The position numbers and the translations under genes were made by a program. The notes under the pieces were generated by a model. It was not told where the DNA came from and searched no databases. It was given only the letters and a program-made list of their open reading frames with translations. This document shows, in pieces, positions 27,502 to 37,714 of a DNA stretch of 64,000 nt; positions within the stretch are counted from its first letter, which is position 1; each line of letters opens with the position of its first letter. Source of the DNA: Klebsiella pneumoniae (GTDB lineage Bacteria > Pseudomonadota > Gammaproteobacteria > Enterobacterales > Enterobacteriaceae); assembly GCF_000742135.1 (NCBI RefSeq), contig NZ_KN046818.1:1922841-1986840 (forward strand). Direction: 5' to 3'.

Positions 27502-28398
27502 ATGAAACTCCCGCCGCTGAATGCGTTGCGCTGCTTTGAGGCGGCGGCGCGGCTGCTTAGCCTGAAGCTGGCCGCCAGTGAGCTTTGCGTCACGCCCAGC
27601 GCCGTCAGCCAGCAGATTGCCCGCCTTGAGGAGACGCTGAATGTCCCGCTATTTATCCGTACTCCGCGACGGTTACAGTTAACGGCGGTGGGAGAGATCT
27701 ACCTGCGGGCCGTTCAGCCGGCGTTTCATCAGATAGCCGCCGCCACCCAGCGTCTGCAGGTGCCCCCGGGACCAGAAAAGGTAGCTATCAGCTGTACCAG
27801 CGGCTTCGCCATTCAGTGGCTGCTGCCGCGGCTGGCTGAATTTGAACGACGCTATCCGCAGATAGAGATCCAGATCGGCACCACCAACCGGCGAGTAGAT
27901 TTGCTGAGTGAAGGGATCGATTTTGCCGTGCGTCATGGTGTCGGCGGCTGGCCGGAACTGCAGGCTTACCGCCTGCTGGATGACGATCTGATGCCGGTCT
28001 GTAGCCCGCAACTGATTGCTCCGCGCCGGACGCTCACCGATGCGAGCGATCTACTGCAGTATCCGCTGCTGCACGATGAACATCGTGAAGACTGGGCGCT
28101 GTGGTGTGAGGCCGTGGGGCTGGCGCCGCACTTCGCGCGGCGTGGGCCGGTGTTCACTGATTCCAACGGCGTGACGGAGGCGGCGTTCGCCGGTATGGGG
28201 ATGGCGTTGCTGCGACGCTCATTCATAGCGCCTGCGCTGACGCAGGGGCGGCTGGTTAATCCTCTGGCGCAGCCCATCGCCTGTCCGCTGGCCTATCATC
28301 TGGTTTACCACGAGACCGCGCTGCTGGCGCCTGCCAACCGCTGTTTTCGCGACTGGCTGCTTGGCCAGCGCCCGGCCGTTGCTGAGGAGCGCGCGTAG
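27502..28398 (+). CDS. LysR family transcriptional regulator (GcvA-like)
   Basis: A 298-residue LysR regulator. The N-terminal winged HTH is LPPLNALRCFEAAARLLSLKLAASELCVTPSAVSQQIARLEE (about 3-46), whose PLNALRCFEAAAR opening is typical of the GcvA subgroup. The effector-binding domain includes RRYPQIEIQIGTTNRRVDLLSEGIDFAVRHG. It faces the DMT transporter across 111 bp and likely regulates it. The ribosome site (AAGG) is rather distant from the ATG at 27502. The effector is not predictable. Confidence 0.88.
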   Translation: MKLPPLNALRCFEAAARLLSLKLAASELCVTPSAVSQQIARLEETLNVPLFIRTPRRLQLTAVGEIYLRAVQPAFHQIAAATQRLQVPPGPEKVAISCTSGFAIQWLLPRLAEFERRYPQIEIQIGTTNRRVDLLSEGIDFAVRHGVGGWPELQAYRLLDDDLMPVCSPQLIAPRRTLTDASDLLQYPLLHDEHREDWALWCEAVGLAPHFARRGPVFTDSNGVTEAAFAGMGMALLRRSFIAPALTQGRLVNPLAQPIACPLAYHLVYHETALLAPANRCFRDWLLGQRPAVAEERA

Positions 28399-28599
28399 TG
28401 AGGGGGGCGCTGTCCGATAAAGATCCGTATGCGTGAATGGGCACAGGAGAATGAGGAAAATCTGTTCCATACTAAAGACGGGGCGCGGCGAACAGAAGCT
28501 TTCCCGACGAAGTTAGTGTAGTATGTTCGGCCACGAATACGGCCTCGCGGTGGATATCCTGAACGCGCCGACGAGACTTTACGTTAAAAGTATATACGT

Positions 28600-28630
28600 A
28601 ACAATGAGTTGTGCTTTTGGCCTCATTGTT
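28600..28630 (+). other. Hairpin in the rluB leader
   Basis: AACAATGAG (28600-28608) pairs with CTCATTGTT (28622-28630) around a 13-base loop, about 50 bp upstream of rluB. No U-run follows, so it is probably a structured 5' leader element, not a terminator. Confidence 0.45.
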
Positions 28631-28679
28631 TCATAAAGCATACCAGACGCCTGGGAAGGCGACACCTTAAGGAAGCTCA

Positions 28680-29582
28680 ATGAGCGAGAAACTGCAAAAA
28701 GTGCTGGCCCGCGCCGGCCACGGCTCCCGCCGTGAAATTGAAGCGAAAATCGAAGCTGGCCGCGTCAGCGTCGACGGCAAAATCGCCACCCTCGGCGATC
28801 GTGTGGAAATTGTCCCTGGTTTAAAAATTCGTATCGATGGTCATCTGATCTCGGTGAAAGAGTCTGCCGAGCAGATCTGCCGCGTGCTGGCTTACTATAA
28901 GCCGGAAGGCGAGCTGTGCACCCGTAACGATCCGGAAGGACGCCCGACGGTGTTTGATCGTCTGCCTAAACTGCGCGGCGCGCGCTGGATTGCCGTTGGT
29001 CGTCTGGACGTGAATACCTGCGGCCTGCTGCTGTTCACCACCGATGGCGAACTGGCCAACCGCCTGATGCACCCGAGCCGTGAAGTCGAGCGTGAGTACG
29101 CCGTTCGCGTTTTCGGCCAGGTGGATGATGATAAGCTGCGCCAGCTGTCGCGCGGCGTACAGTTAGAAGATGGTCCGGCAGCGTTTAAAACCATCAAATT
29201 CACCGGCGGCGAAGGGATTAACCAGTGGTATAACGTTACCCTGACCGAAGGGCGTAACCGCGAAGTGCGTCGCCTGTGGGAAGCGGTCGGCGTGCAGGTC
29301 AGCCGTCTGATCCGCGTGCGCTACGGCGATATTCTGCTGCCGAAAGGCCTGCCGCGCGGCGGCTATACCGAGCTGGACCTGGCGCAGACCAACTACCTGC
29401 GCGAGCTGGTGGAGCTCACGCCGGAAACCAGCTCTAAGGTTGCCGTCGAGAAAGACCGTCGGCGGTTGAAAGCCAATCAGATCCGTCGGGCGGTGAAGCG
29501 TCACAGCCAGACCAGCGCTAATCCGCGCCAGGGTAACAACAGCAACCGTCGTTCCAGTACTCGCAATAAGACTAACGGTTAA
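28680..29582 (+). CDS. rluB: 23S rRNA pseudouridine(2605) synthase RluB
   Basis: A 300-residue RsuA-type pseudouridine synthase. The S4 RNA-binding domain is at 1-60 ([26 protein letters not shown]). The catalytic domain carries Asp110 in [23 protein letters not shown] and the [20 protein letters not shown] motif. The basic, Asn/Ser-rich tail from about 270 is poorly ordered, as in E. coli RluB. It modifies U2605 in helix 93 of 23S rRNA. The ribosome site is AAGGAAGCTC. A hairpin leader precedes it. Confidence 0.96.
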   Translation: MSEKLQKVLARAGHGSRREIEAKIEAGRVSVDGKIATLGDRVEIVPGLKIRIDGHLISVKESAEQICRVLAYYKPEGELCTRNDPEGRPTVFDRLPKLRGARWIAVGRLDVNTCGLLLFTTDGELANRLMHPSREVEREYAVRVFGQVDDDKLRQLSRGVQLEDGPAAFKTIKFTGGEGINQWYNVTLTEGRNREVRRLWEAVGVQVSRLIRVRYGDILLPKGLPRGGYTELDLAQTNYLRELVELTPETSSKVAVEKDRRRLKANQIRRAVKRHSQTSANPRQGNNSNRRSSTRNKTNG

Positions 29583-29641
29583 TGTTATGCGTTCCGGTGA
29601 CTTGCCGCCGGAACGCGTACTTCCTCCGTGCTATCAGGCCC

Positions 29642-30232
29642 TTAGTAGTCAATCCCCATCTGCGCTTTAATCCCGGCATCAAATGCATGCTTGACCGGAC
29701 GCAGTTCGCTGACGGTATCGGCCAGTTCAATAATATCGCGATGACAGCCGCGGCCGGTGATGATCACCGACTGATGGGCAGGGCGCTCACGCAGGGCGCT
29801 CAGCACCGACTCCAGCGGCAGGTAATCATACGCCACCATGTAGGTCAGCTCGTCCAGCAGCACCAGATCGAGCTGGTCGTCAGCGAGCATACGGCGGGCA
29901 TGCTCCCAGACCGCCAGGCAGGCGGCGGTGTCGCTGTCGCGATCCTGGGTGTTCCAGGTGAAACCTGTGGCCATCACCTGAAATTCGACGCCGTGAGGCT
30001 CCAGCAGATTACGCTCGCCGTTAGGCCAGGTCCCCTTGATAAACTGGATCACGCCGACTTTTTTGCCATGGCCGACGGCGCGGGTCGCGGTGCCAAAGGC
30101 GGCGGTGGTTTTGCCTTTGCCGTTGCCGGTAAAGACCATCACAATGCCGCGCTCGTCCTGGGCCGCCGCCACCCGGGCGTCAACTTTATCTTTCAGCCGC
30201 TGCTGGCGTTCGCGGTAGCGTTCATCACTCAT
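29642..30232 (-). CDS. btuR: Cob(I)yrinic acid a,c-diamide adenosyltransferase
   Basis: A 196-residue CobA/CobO/BtuR-type ATP:corrinoid adenosyltransferase that adenosylates cobalamin and its precursors. The modified P-loop GNGKGKTTAAFG (36-47), VGVIQFIKGTWPNGE, the DELTYMV motif and ITGRGCH are all present. Its start overlaps the yciK stop by four bases (ATGA), so the two are translationally coupled, as in E. coli. It converges with rluB. Klebsiella makes cobalamin de novo, so this enzyme can serve both synthesis and salvage. Confidence 0.95.
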   Translation of the reverse strand: MSDERYRERQQRLKDKVDARVAAAQDERGIVMVFTGNGKGKTTAAFGTATRAVGHGKKVGVIQFIKGTWPNGERNLLEPHGVEFQVMATGFTWNTQDRDSDTAACLAVWEHARRMLADDQLDLVLLDELTYMVAYDYLPLESVLSALRERPAHQSVIITGRGCHRDIIELADTVSELRPVKHAFDAGIKAQMGIDY

Positions 30233-30990
30233 TGGGCAATTCCTGGTTTACGTCCCGGTTGGGCGTCGAAGGTCATTCCCGTCTTGCGACGACTGTCGTC
30301 ACCCATCAGCCACAGATAGACGGGCATAATGTCAGCGGGGGTTTTCAGTTTCAGCGGATCTTCCGTCGGGAACGCGCTGGCGCGCATTCCGGTGCGAGTG
30401 CCGCCGGGGTTGATACAGTTTACCCGCAGGTGGCGGCTTTGATACTCGTCGGTCAGCACCTGCATCATCCCTTCGGTGGCGAATTTGGAAACGGCATAGG
30501 CGCCCCAGTTGGCGCGGCCCTGACGACCGACGCTGGATGAGGTGAAGACCAGCGAGCCCGATTCCGAACGGAGTAATAAAGGAAGAAGCGCCTGGGTCAG
30601 CATAAAGGTGCCATTAACGTTCACCTGCATCACCTGCTGCCAGACCTCCGGCTTCTGCTCTTCCATTGGGCAGATGTCGCCGAGCAGGCCAGCGTTATGC
30701 AGCACGCCGTCAAGGCGGGGATAGTGCATGCTGATCTGCTGCGCCAGCTGCTGGCACGCCTGGGGCGTACAGGTGAGCAGGTCGAGGGTAAACCAGCGAG
30801 GGGGAATACCACCCTCACGCTCAATCTCCTGGGCGACGGTGCGCAGTTTGTCGTCGTTGCGACCCAGCAGGATAACGCTGGCGCTATAGCGCGCGTAGGT
30901 CAGGGCCGCTTCACGACCAATCCCGTCGCTGGCCCCGGTGACCAGGATGATGCGATCTTTCAGCAAGTGACGTTGTGGTTGATAATGCAC
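30229..30990 (-). CDS. yciK: YciK family SDR oxidoreductase
   Basis: A 253-residue classical SDR with TGASDGIG at 18-25, HNAGLLGD, FTSSSVGRQG carrying the catalytic Ser, and YAVSKFA carrying Tyr and Lys. It matches YciK throughout; the physiological substrate is unknown. The start is taken as GTG (30988-30990), because AAGGAG lies six bases upstream and the resulting HYQPQRHLLKDRI start matches the family. The in-frame ATG at 31029 would add 13 non-conserved residues. It is coupled to btuR and divergent from sohB. Confidence 0.92.
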   Translation of the reverse strand: MHYQPQRHLLKDRIILVTGASDGIGREAALTYARYSASVILLGRNDDKLRTVAQEIEREGGIPPRWFTLDLLTCTPQACQQLAQQISMHYPRLDGVLHNAGLLGDICPMEEQKPEVWQQVMQVNVNGTFMLTQALLPLLLRSESGSLVFTSSSVGRQGRANWGAYAVSKFATEGMMQVLTDEYQSRHLRVNCINPGGTRTGMRASAFPTEDPLKLKTPADIMPVYLWLMGDDSRRKTGMTFDAQPGRKPGIAQ

Positions 30991-31244
30991 GGCAACTCCT
31001 TGGGCGATCGGTTCCCGATCGCGCTTCATCTTTGGTATCTCACTTTTGCGCTGTTATGCCTGAAAGCGCCCGCCATTGCAATCGGCGAAGCGGAAAGTAT
31101 TCACAAAATTAATATCTTGCAACGATTTCAGCCGCGCGAAAAAAAACGGAATCCGCTGCGCAGAGAACACAAAGCACAAAGACTTCTCGCCAGCGGCTGA
31201 GGTACACTGTGCAGCAACGTCAGTGCTTTACACAAGGTGAAAAC

Positions 31245-32291
31245 GTGGAATTACTTGCTCAGTACGGCTTATTTTTAGCCAAGATCGCGACGGTTGTCGT
31301 CGCCATCGCGGTGATTGCCGCTATTATCGTCAACCTCGCTCAGCGCAAGAAGCAGCGCGGCGAGCTGCGGGTGACCAATCTTAGCGAGCATTATAAAGAG
31401 ATGAAGGAATCGCTGGCGGTGGCGCTGCTGGACGGCCCGCAGCAGAAGCAGTGGCATAAGGCGCAGAAGAAAAAGCAAAAACAAGAGGCGAAGGCGGCCA
31501 AAGCGCGGGCGAAGCTGGGTAATGCCGAGCCGGAAGGCAAGCCGCGCGCCTGGGTGCTGGATTTCAAAGGCAGTATGGATGCCCATGAGGTCAATAGCCT
31601 GCGGGAAGAGATCACCGCGGTACTGGCGGCGGCGAAAGCGCGCGATCAGGTGGTGATTCGCCTGGAAAGCCCCGGCGGGGTGGTGCACGGCTACGGTCTG
31701 GCCGCCTCTCAGCTGCAGCGCTTGCGCGACAAGCAGATCCCGCTGACGGTGGCGGTCGACAAAGTGGCGGCCAGCGGCGGCTATATGATGGCCTGCGTGG
31801 CGAACAAAATTGTCTCGGCGCCGTTTGCGATCCTCGGCTCTATTGGCGTGGTGGCGCAGATCCCGAACCTGCACCGCTTCCTGAAGAATAAAGATATCGA
31901 TATCGAACTGCACACCGCCGGGCAGTACAAACGAACGCTCACCATGCTGGGCGAAAATACCGAGGAAGGGCGGCGCAAGTTCCGCGAGGATCTCAATGAA
32001 ACACATCATTTGTTCAAGGATTTCGTCCACCGGATGCGTCCGGGACTTGATATTGAGCAGGTGGCCACCGGCGAACACTGGTACGGGGTGCAGGCGCTGG
32101 AAAAAGGTCTGGTGGATGCGGTTGAAACCAGCGATGAGCTGCTGCTGGGGCTGATGGAGAGCCACGAGGTGATCGGGGTGCGTTATCAACAGCGTAAGAA
32201 GATGCTCGACCGCTTTACCGGTAGCGCGGCGGAGAGCGCCGATCGGCTTCTGCTGCGCTGGTGGCAGCGCGGTCAGAAACCGCTGATGTAA
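31245..32291 (+). CDS. sohB: Inner membrane peptidase SohB (S49 family)
   Basis: A 348-residue membrane-anchored serine protease of the SppA/S49 family. A single N-terminal helix (about 6-30) is followed by a charged Lys-rich linker and then the protease domain. The Ser/Lys dyad is visible as Ser177 in AASGGYMMA and Lys229 in GQYKRTLT. It acts at the periplasmic/inner-membrane interface. The start is GTG at 31245 with AAGGTG upstream and matches the family N-terminus; the upstream in-frame ATG (31209) adds 12 non-conserved residues. Confidence 0.94.
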   Translation: MELLAQYGLFLAKIATVVVAIAVIAAIIVNLAQRKKQRGELRVTNLSEHYKEMKESLAVALLDGPQQKQWHKAQKKKQKQEAKAAKARAKLGNAEPEGKPRAWVLDFKGSMDAHEVNSLREEITAVLAAAKARDQVVIRLESPGGVVHGYGLAASQLQRLRDKQIPLTVAVDKVAASGGYMMACVANKIVSAPFAILGSIGVVAQIPNLHRFLKNKDIDIELHTAGQYKRTLTMLGENTEEGRRKFREDLNETHHLFKDFVHRMRPGLDIEQVATGEHWYGVQALEKGLVDAVETSDELLLGLMESHEVIGVRYQQRKKMLDRFTGSAAESADRLLLRWWQRGQKPLM

Positions 32292-32298
32292 ATAACAT

Positions 32299-32322
32299 AA
32301 CGCGAGGCCTGGGCCTCGCGTT
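32299..32322. terminator. Terminator between convergent sohB and yciN
   Basis: AACGCGAGGC (32299-32308) pairs with GCCTCGCGTT (32313-32322) around CTGG and is followed by ATTGTTTT on the plus strand. Confidence 0.85.
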
Positions 32323-32338
32323 ATTGTTTTCACTGGTC

Positions 32339-32590
32339 TTAATCGACCAGGTGGTACTTGTCCGACAGCTCGTGAGCAAGATACTTAAACATGTTAAATA
32401 CCGCTGTACTCTTCGGCGTCGGTAGTCCCTGCTCATCAAGGTAAAACTCACCGCTAAACACCAGGACATTGTTGCGCTGAACGACGTCGGTGGCTTCGAT
32501 ACCGGCTAACGTATCCTCATGTTCGCGAATAAGTTTGTTGGCTTTTTCGAGCAGCGTCTGGCGATCGATTGGTTGGGTTGTACCTTGCAT
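32339..32590 (-). CDS. yciN: YciN family protein (DUF2498)
   Basis: An 83-residue small acidic protein matching YciN, with the typical [31 protein letters not shown] start and the [29 protein letters not shown] end. There are no membrane segments or catalytic motifs. Its function is unknown; the E. coli gene occupies the same place between sohB and topA. The ATG follows AGGAGTCCGTT. It is transcribed alone toward sohB. Confidence 0.9.
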   Translation of the reverse strand: MQGTTQPIDRQTLLEKANKLIREHEDTLAGIEATDVVQRNNVLVFSGEFYLDEQGLPTPKSTAVFNMFKYLAHELSDKYHLVD

Positions 32591-32996
32591 AACGGACTCC
32601 TCTTTTTCTCCGCGCGTAGTTTACGCCGCGCGGCGGCGTGGGGCAAATTTTCCATGCATAAATCAGGGGTAATGGTAACCAGTGGAGAAACAGCCGTTTA
32701 CTGGCGGGATTTGCTTTTGCATGCTAATAAAGTTGCGTAACGAATTTTATCAGGTACAGTGTGACGCTTTCGGCGATCTGGCAACAGATTTGCTTGACAT
32801 TCGGCCAAAAATTCTTCGTGCTATGTCACCTGACGAGAAAAAGTCAGCAAACTCAAGCGCCTGGTTTTACGGAGATGAAACGGGTGTTCAGGGTTGATAT
32901 TCACCGACGGTGCCGCAACATATGAGGCAGTCGCCAGTGGAGGGTGTATGAATGTGCGATGTATTCCTGGATGAATCAAATTAGGTAAAGGTGAAT
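32591..32996. other. yciN-topA intergenic region
   Basis: About 400 bp containing the divergent promoters for yciN and topA. A TTGACA hexamer is visible at 32794-32799 but has no good -10 at normal spacing. A short plus-strand reading frame near 32717-32897 has no ribosome site or recognisable relative, and I do not call it as a gene. Confidence 0.5.
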
Positions 32997-35594
32997 ATGG
33001 GTAAAGCTCTCGTTATCGTTGAGTCCCCGGCAAAAGCCAAAACGATCAATAAGTATCTGGGTAATGACTACGTGGTGAAATCCAGCGTCGGTCATATCCG
33101 CGATTTGCCGACCAGTGGATCAGCTTCCAAAAAGAGCGCCGACTCTACCGCCACCAAAGGGGCTAAAAAGCCTAAAAAGGACGAACGTAGTGCTCTGGTT
33201 AACCGTATGGGCGTGGACCCATGGCATGACTGGAATGCGCACTATGAAGTACTTCCGGGTAAAGAAAAGGTAGTTTCAGAACTCAAACAGTTGGCGGAAA
33301 AAGCTGACCACATCTATCTCGCAACCGACCTTGACCGCGAAGGGGAAGCCATTGCCTGGCACCTGCGGGAAGTCATCGGCGGCGATGAACAGCGTTACAG
33401 CCGCGTGGTGTTCAATGAGATCACCAAAAACGCTATTCGTCAGGCCTTTGAAAAGCCGGGCGAACTGAATATCGATCGGGTTAACGCCCAGCAGGCGCGT
33501 CGTTTTATGGACCGCGTGGTGGGCTATATGGTTTCGCCGCTGCTGTGGAAAAAAATCGCCCGTGGTCTTTCTGCCGGGCGCGTGCAGTCCGTCGCGGTCC
33601 GCCTGGTGGTGGAGCGTGAACGTGAAATTAAAGCGTTCGTCCCGGAAGAGTACTGGGAAGTCGACGCCAGCACCACCACGCCGGGCGGTGACGCCCTGCC
33701 GCTGCAGGTGACCCATAAGGACGATAAGCCGTTCCGTCCGGTCAGCCGCGATGAGACCATGGCGGCGGTATCGCTGCTGGAAAAAGCCAGCTACAGCGTA
33801 CTGGAGCGTGAAGATAAGCCGACCAGCAGCAAGCCGGGCGCGCCGTTCATCACCTCCACCCTGCAGCAGGCGGCCAGCACCCGTCTGGGCTTCGGCGTGA
33901 AAAAGACCATGATGATGGCTCAGCGACTCTATGAGGCAGGGCACATCACCTATATGCGTACCGACTCCACCAACCTGAGTCAGGACGCGCTGAACATGGT
34001 TCGCGGCTACATCAGCGACAAATTTGGCAAAAAATATCTGCCGGATAGCGCGAACCAGTACGCCAGCAAAGAAAACTCGCAGGAAGCGCACGAAGCGATT
34101 CGTCCGTCTGATGTGAACGTGCTGGCGGAAACGCTGAAAGATATGGAAGCGGATGCGCAGAAGCTTTATCAGCTGATCTGGCGCCAGTTTGTCGCCTGTC
34201 AGATGACGCCGGCGCAGTACGACTCCACCACGCTGACCGTGGCTGCGGGTGATTTCAAACTGAAAGCGCGCGGTCGCACTTTACGTTTCGACGGCTGGAC
34301 AAAAGTCATGCCGGCGCTGCGCAAGGGCGATGAAGACCGAACGCTGCCGCTGGTCAAACAGGGCGACCGCCTGAGCCTGGTGGAGCTGACGCCTGCGCAG
34401 CACTTTACCAAGCCGCCGGCGCGCTTCAGCGAGGCCTCGCTGGTGAAAGAGCTGGAAAAACGCGGGATTGGCCGTCCGTCGACCTACGCGTCGATCATTT
34501 CGACCATTCAGGATCGCGGCTACGTGCGGGTGGAAAATCGTCGTTTTTACGCCGAAAAAATGGGCGAGATCGTTACCGACCGGCTGGAAGAAAACTTCCG
34601 CGATCTGATGAACTACGATTTTACCGCGCAGATGGAGGATCGCCTCGACCAGGTTGCGAACCACCAGGCCGAGTGGAAAGAGGTGCTGAACCACTTCTTC
34701 GGCGATTTTACCACCCAGCTGGCGACGGCAGAGAAAGATCCGGAAGAGGGCGGCATGCAGCCGAACCCGATGGTGCTCACCAGCATCGACTGCCCGACCT
34801 GCGGCCGTAAAATGGGGATCCGTACCGCCAGCACCGGCGTTTTCCTCGGCTGTTCGGGCTATGCCTTGCCGCCGAAAGAGCGGTGCAAAACCACCATCAA
34901 CCTGGTGCCGGAGAACGAAGTCCTCAACGTGCTGGAAGGCGATGACGCGGAAACCAACGCGCTGCGCGCCAAACGTCGCTGCCAGAAGTGTGGGACGGCG
35001 ATGGACAGCTACCTTATCGATCCTAAGCGTAAGCTGCACGTCTGTGGTAATAACCCGACCTGCGACGGCTACGAGATTGAAGAGGGCGAATTCCGCATCA
35101 AGGGCTATGACGGCCCGGTGGTGGAGTGCGAGAAGTGCGGGTCTGAAATGCACCTGAAAATGGGGCGTTTCGGTAAATACATGGCCTGTACCAACGACGA
35201 GTGTAAGAACACGCGTAAGATCCTGCGCAATGGCGAAGTGGCTCCGCCGAAGGAAGATCCGGTGCCGCTGCCGGAGCTGCCGTGTGAGAAGTCTGACGCC
35301 TACTTTGTGCTGCGCGACGGGGCGGCGGGCGTCTTCCTGGCGGCCAACACCTTCCCGAAATCACGGGAAACGCGTGCGCCGCTGGTGGAGGAGCTGTACC
35401 GCTTCCGCGATCGTCTGCCGGAAAAACTGCGTTATCTCGCCGATGCGCCGCAGCAGGATCCGGAAGGCAATAAAACGCTGGTACGCTTTAGCCGTAAAAC
35501 CAAGCAGCAGTACGTGGCGTCTGAAAAAGAGGGCAAAGCGACCGGCTGGTCAGCTTTCTTTATCGACGGTAAGTGGACGGAAGCCAAAAAGTAA
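32997..35594 (+). CDS. topA: DNA topoisomerase I
   Basis: An 865-residue type IA topoisomerase that relaxes negative supercoils. The TOPRIM domain carries DLDREGEA with Asp111 and Asp113. The catalytic Tyr319 is in YMRTDS. The C-terminal region has three Cys4 zinc ribbons (starting [18 protein letters not shown] and CEKCGSEMH), then two zinc-less ribbon-like domains ending WTEAKK. The ATG at 32997 is chosen because it gives [10 protein letters not shown]; a GTG two codons earlier shares the same ribosome site (TAAAGGTG). Position upstream of cysB is conserved. Confidence 0.97.
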   Translation: MGKALVIVESPAKAKTINKYLGNDYVVKSSVGHIRDLPTSGSASKKSADSTATKGAKKPKKDERSALVNRMGVDPWHDWNAHYEVLPGKEKVVSELKQLAEKADHIYLATDLDREGEAIAWHLREVIGGDEQRYSRVVFNEITKNAIRQAFEKPGELNIDRVNAQQARRFMDRVVGYMVSPLLWKKIARGLSAGRVQSVAVRLVVEREREIKAFVPEEYWEVDASTTTPGGDALPLQVTHKDDKPFRPVSRDETMAAVSLLEKASYSVLEREDKPTSSKPGAPFITSTLQQAASTRLGFGVKKTMMMAQRLYEAGHITYMRTDSTNLSQDALNMVRGYISDKFGKKYLPDSANQYASKENSQEAHEAIRPSDVNVLAETLKDMEADAQKLYQLIWRQFVACQMTPAQYDSTTLTVAAGDFKLKARGRTLRFDGWTKVMPALRKGDEDRTLPLVKQGDRLSLVELTPAQHFTKPPARFSEASLVKELEKRGIGRPSTYASIISTIQDRGYVRVENRRFYAEKMGEIVTDRLEENFRDLMNYDFTAQMEDRLDQVANHQAEWKEVLNHFFGDFTTQLATAEKDPEEGGMQPNPMVLTSIDCPTCGRKMGIRTASTGVFLGCSGYALPPKERCKTTINLVPENEVLNVLEGDDAETNALRAKRRCQKCGTAMDSYLIDPKRKLHVCGNNPTCDGYEIEEGEFRIKGYDGPVVECEKCGSEMHLKMGRFGKYMACTNDECKNTRKILRNGEVAPPKEDPVPLPELPCEKSDAYFVLRDGAAGVFLAANTFPKSRETRAPLVEELYRFRDRLPEKLRYLADAPQQDPEGNKTLVRFSRKTKQQYVASEKEGKATGWSAFFIDGKWTEAKK

Positions 35595-36914
<1,320 letters not shown>

Positions 36915-36927
36915 CCCTGAAAATAAT

Positions 36928-36955
36928 AATGGCACTCCCTGCGAGGAGTGCCATT
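36928..36955 (+). terminator. Hairpin downstream of cysB
   Basis: AATGGCACTCC (36928-36938) pairs perfectly with GGAGTGCCATT (36945-36955), 13 bp past the cysB stop. The following AACTATG is not U-rich, but the 11-bp stem is strong. Confidence 0.6.
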
Positions 36956-37159
36956 AACTATGATGGACTGTATTTAACAACTTAAACCTCGAACCAATCA
37001 CAAAATTAATAATTTTTGGCAACACGTTTTTCATTATGCCCGCCGCGATCAAATAACCGGTTAAATATATTCCATCAGGCCTAAATTCACTGGATTAATC
37101 TTTTATCCATAATTAAGATTTATCTGTACCTGATGATTTGAGCAATTGGTGGTGACAAT

Positions 37160-37327
37160 ATGATAAGTAATATCGATTACATGAAACTGGCGATGTCATA
37201 CGAGAATGACAAAACCGAAATCGATCCCGTTCTGCGTAGTCGCGTATGGGGCGTAGTGTTGGTAGGGTTGGCGATGTTCTGGAGCATCATCGCGCTCACC
37301 ATCTGCAACATCTGGATTGTCAGCTAA
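37160..37327 (+). CDS. ymiA: YmiA family putative membrane protein
   Basis: A 55-residue protein with one transmembrane helix at about 29-53 (VWGVVLVGLAMFWSIIALTICNIWIV), preceded by a charged N-terminus. It resembles E. coli YmiA (MKLAM...DPVLRSRVW against the RLAMPSGNQ...DPELKRKAW pattern) and sits in the same cysB-acnA gap. The first ATG (37160) is preferred because GGTGGTGAC precedes it. The internal Met at residue 8 aligns with the E. coli start but lacks a ribosome site. Function is unknown. Confidence 0.75.
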   Translation: MISNIDYMKLAMSYENDKTEIDPVLRSRVWGVVLVGLAMFWSIIALTICNIWIVS

Positions 37328-37714
37328 AGCTGTAGGTCATCGTTGTAGATACATGTCATTTTTATGACAGTGAAAGGAAACTGTAATATAAAATCAGTGA
37401 CCGGCAATACAGGGAGAGTATATTTTGCCGCTGGATTCATCCAACCTGAAATCACTCACCAGAGCTAATCACTGCCCGCTGGCCGATTAGCTCTTTTTTG
37501 TCCTCGTGTACTAATACAATATCGGCATACGCCCTCTTTGCACTATTTTGGTGCTATTTCGCCTGCTCTCGGATAATTCCCGTTTCCTCTCTCTCTGTCT
37601 CGCCGTATTTAGCAATTTGGGTTGTTATCAAAGTGTTATGCTCAGTATGTGTTATCTTTAATGGAGACCCTGAGGAGAATCAGGGTATGCCATCCCTGAG
37701 ATAAAGGAGGAGCT
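37328..37714. other. ymiA-acnA intergenic region
   Basis: About 390 bp. The left part carries a possible small transcript ending at the strong terminator at 37462-37499. The right part (37500-37714) holds the acnA promoter and a short leader hairpin, CCTGAGGAGAATCAGG (37669-37684). No long reading frame has coding character. Confidence 0.55.
37462..37499 (+). terminator. Strong rho-independent terminator upstream of acnA
   Basis: GAGCTAATC (37462-37470) pairs perfectly with GATTAGCTC (37485-37493) and is followed by six T. It lies 134 bp past ymiA and 215 bp before acnA, so it ends either the ymiA message or a separate short RNA. Confidence 0.85.

Noticed and set aside
32717-32897. Possible ~60-residue ORF upstream of topA
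   Set aside because: No ribosome site, no recognisable relative, and it overlaps the region expected to hold the topA promoters.
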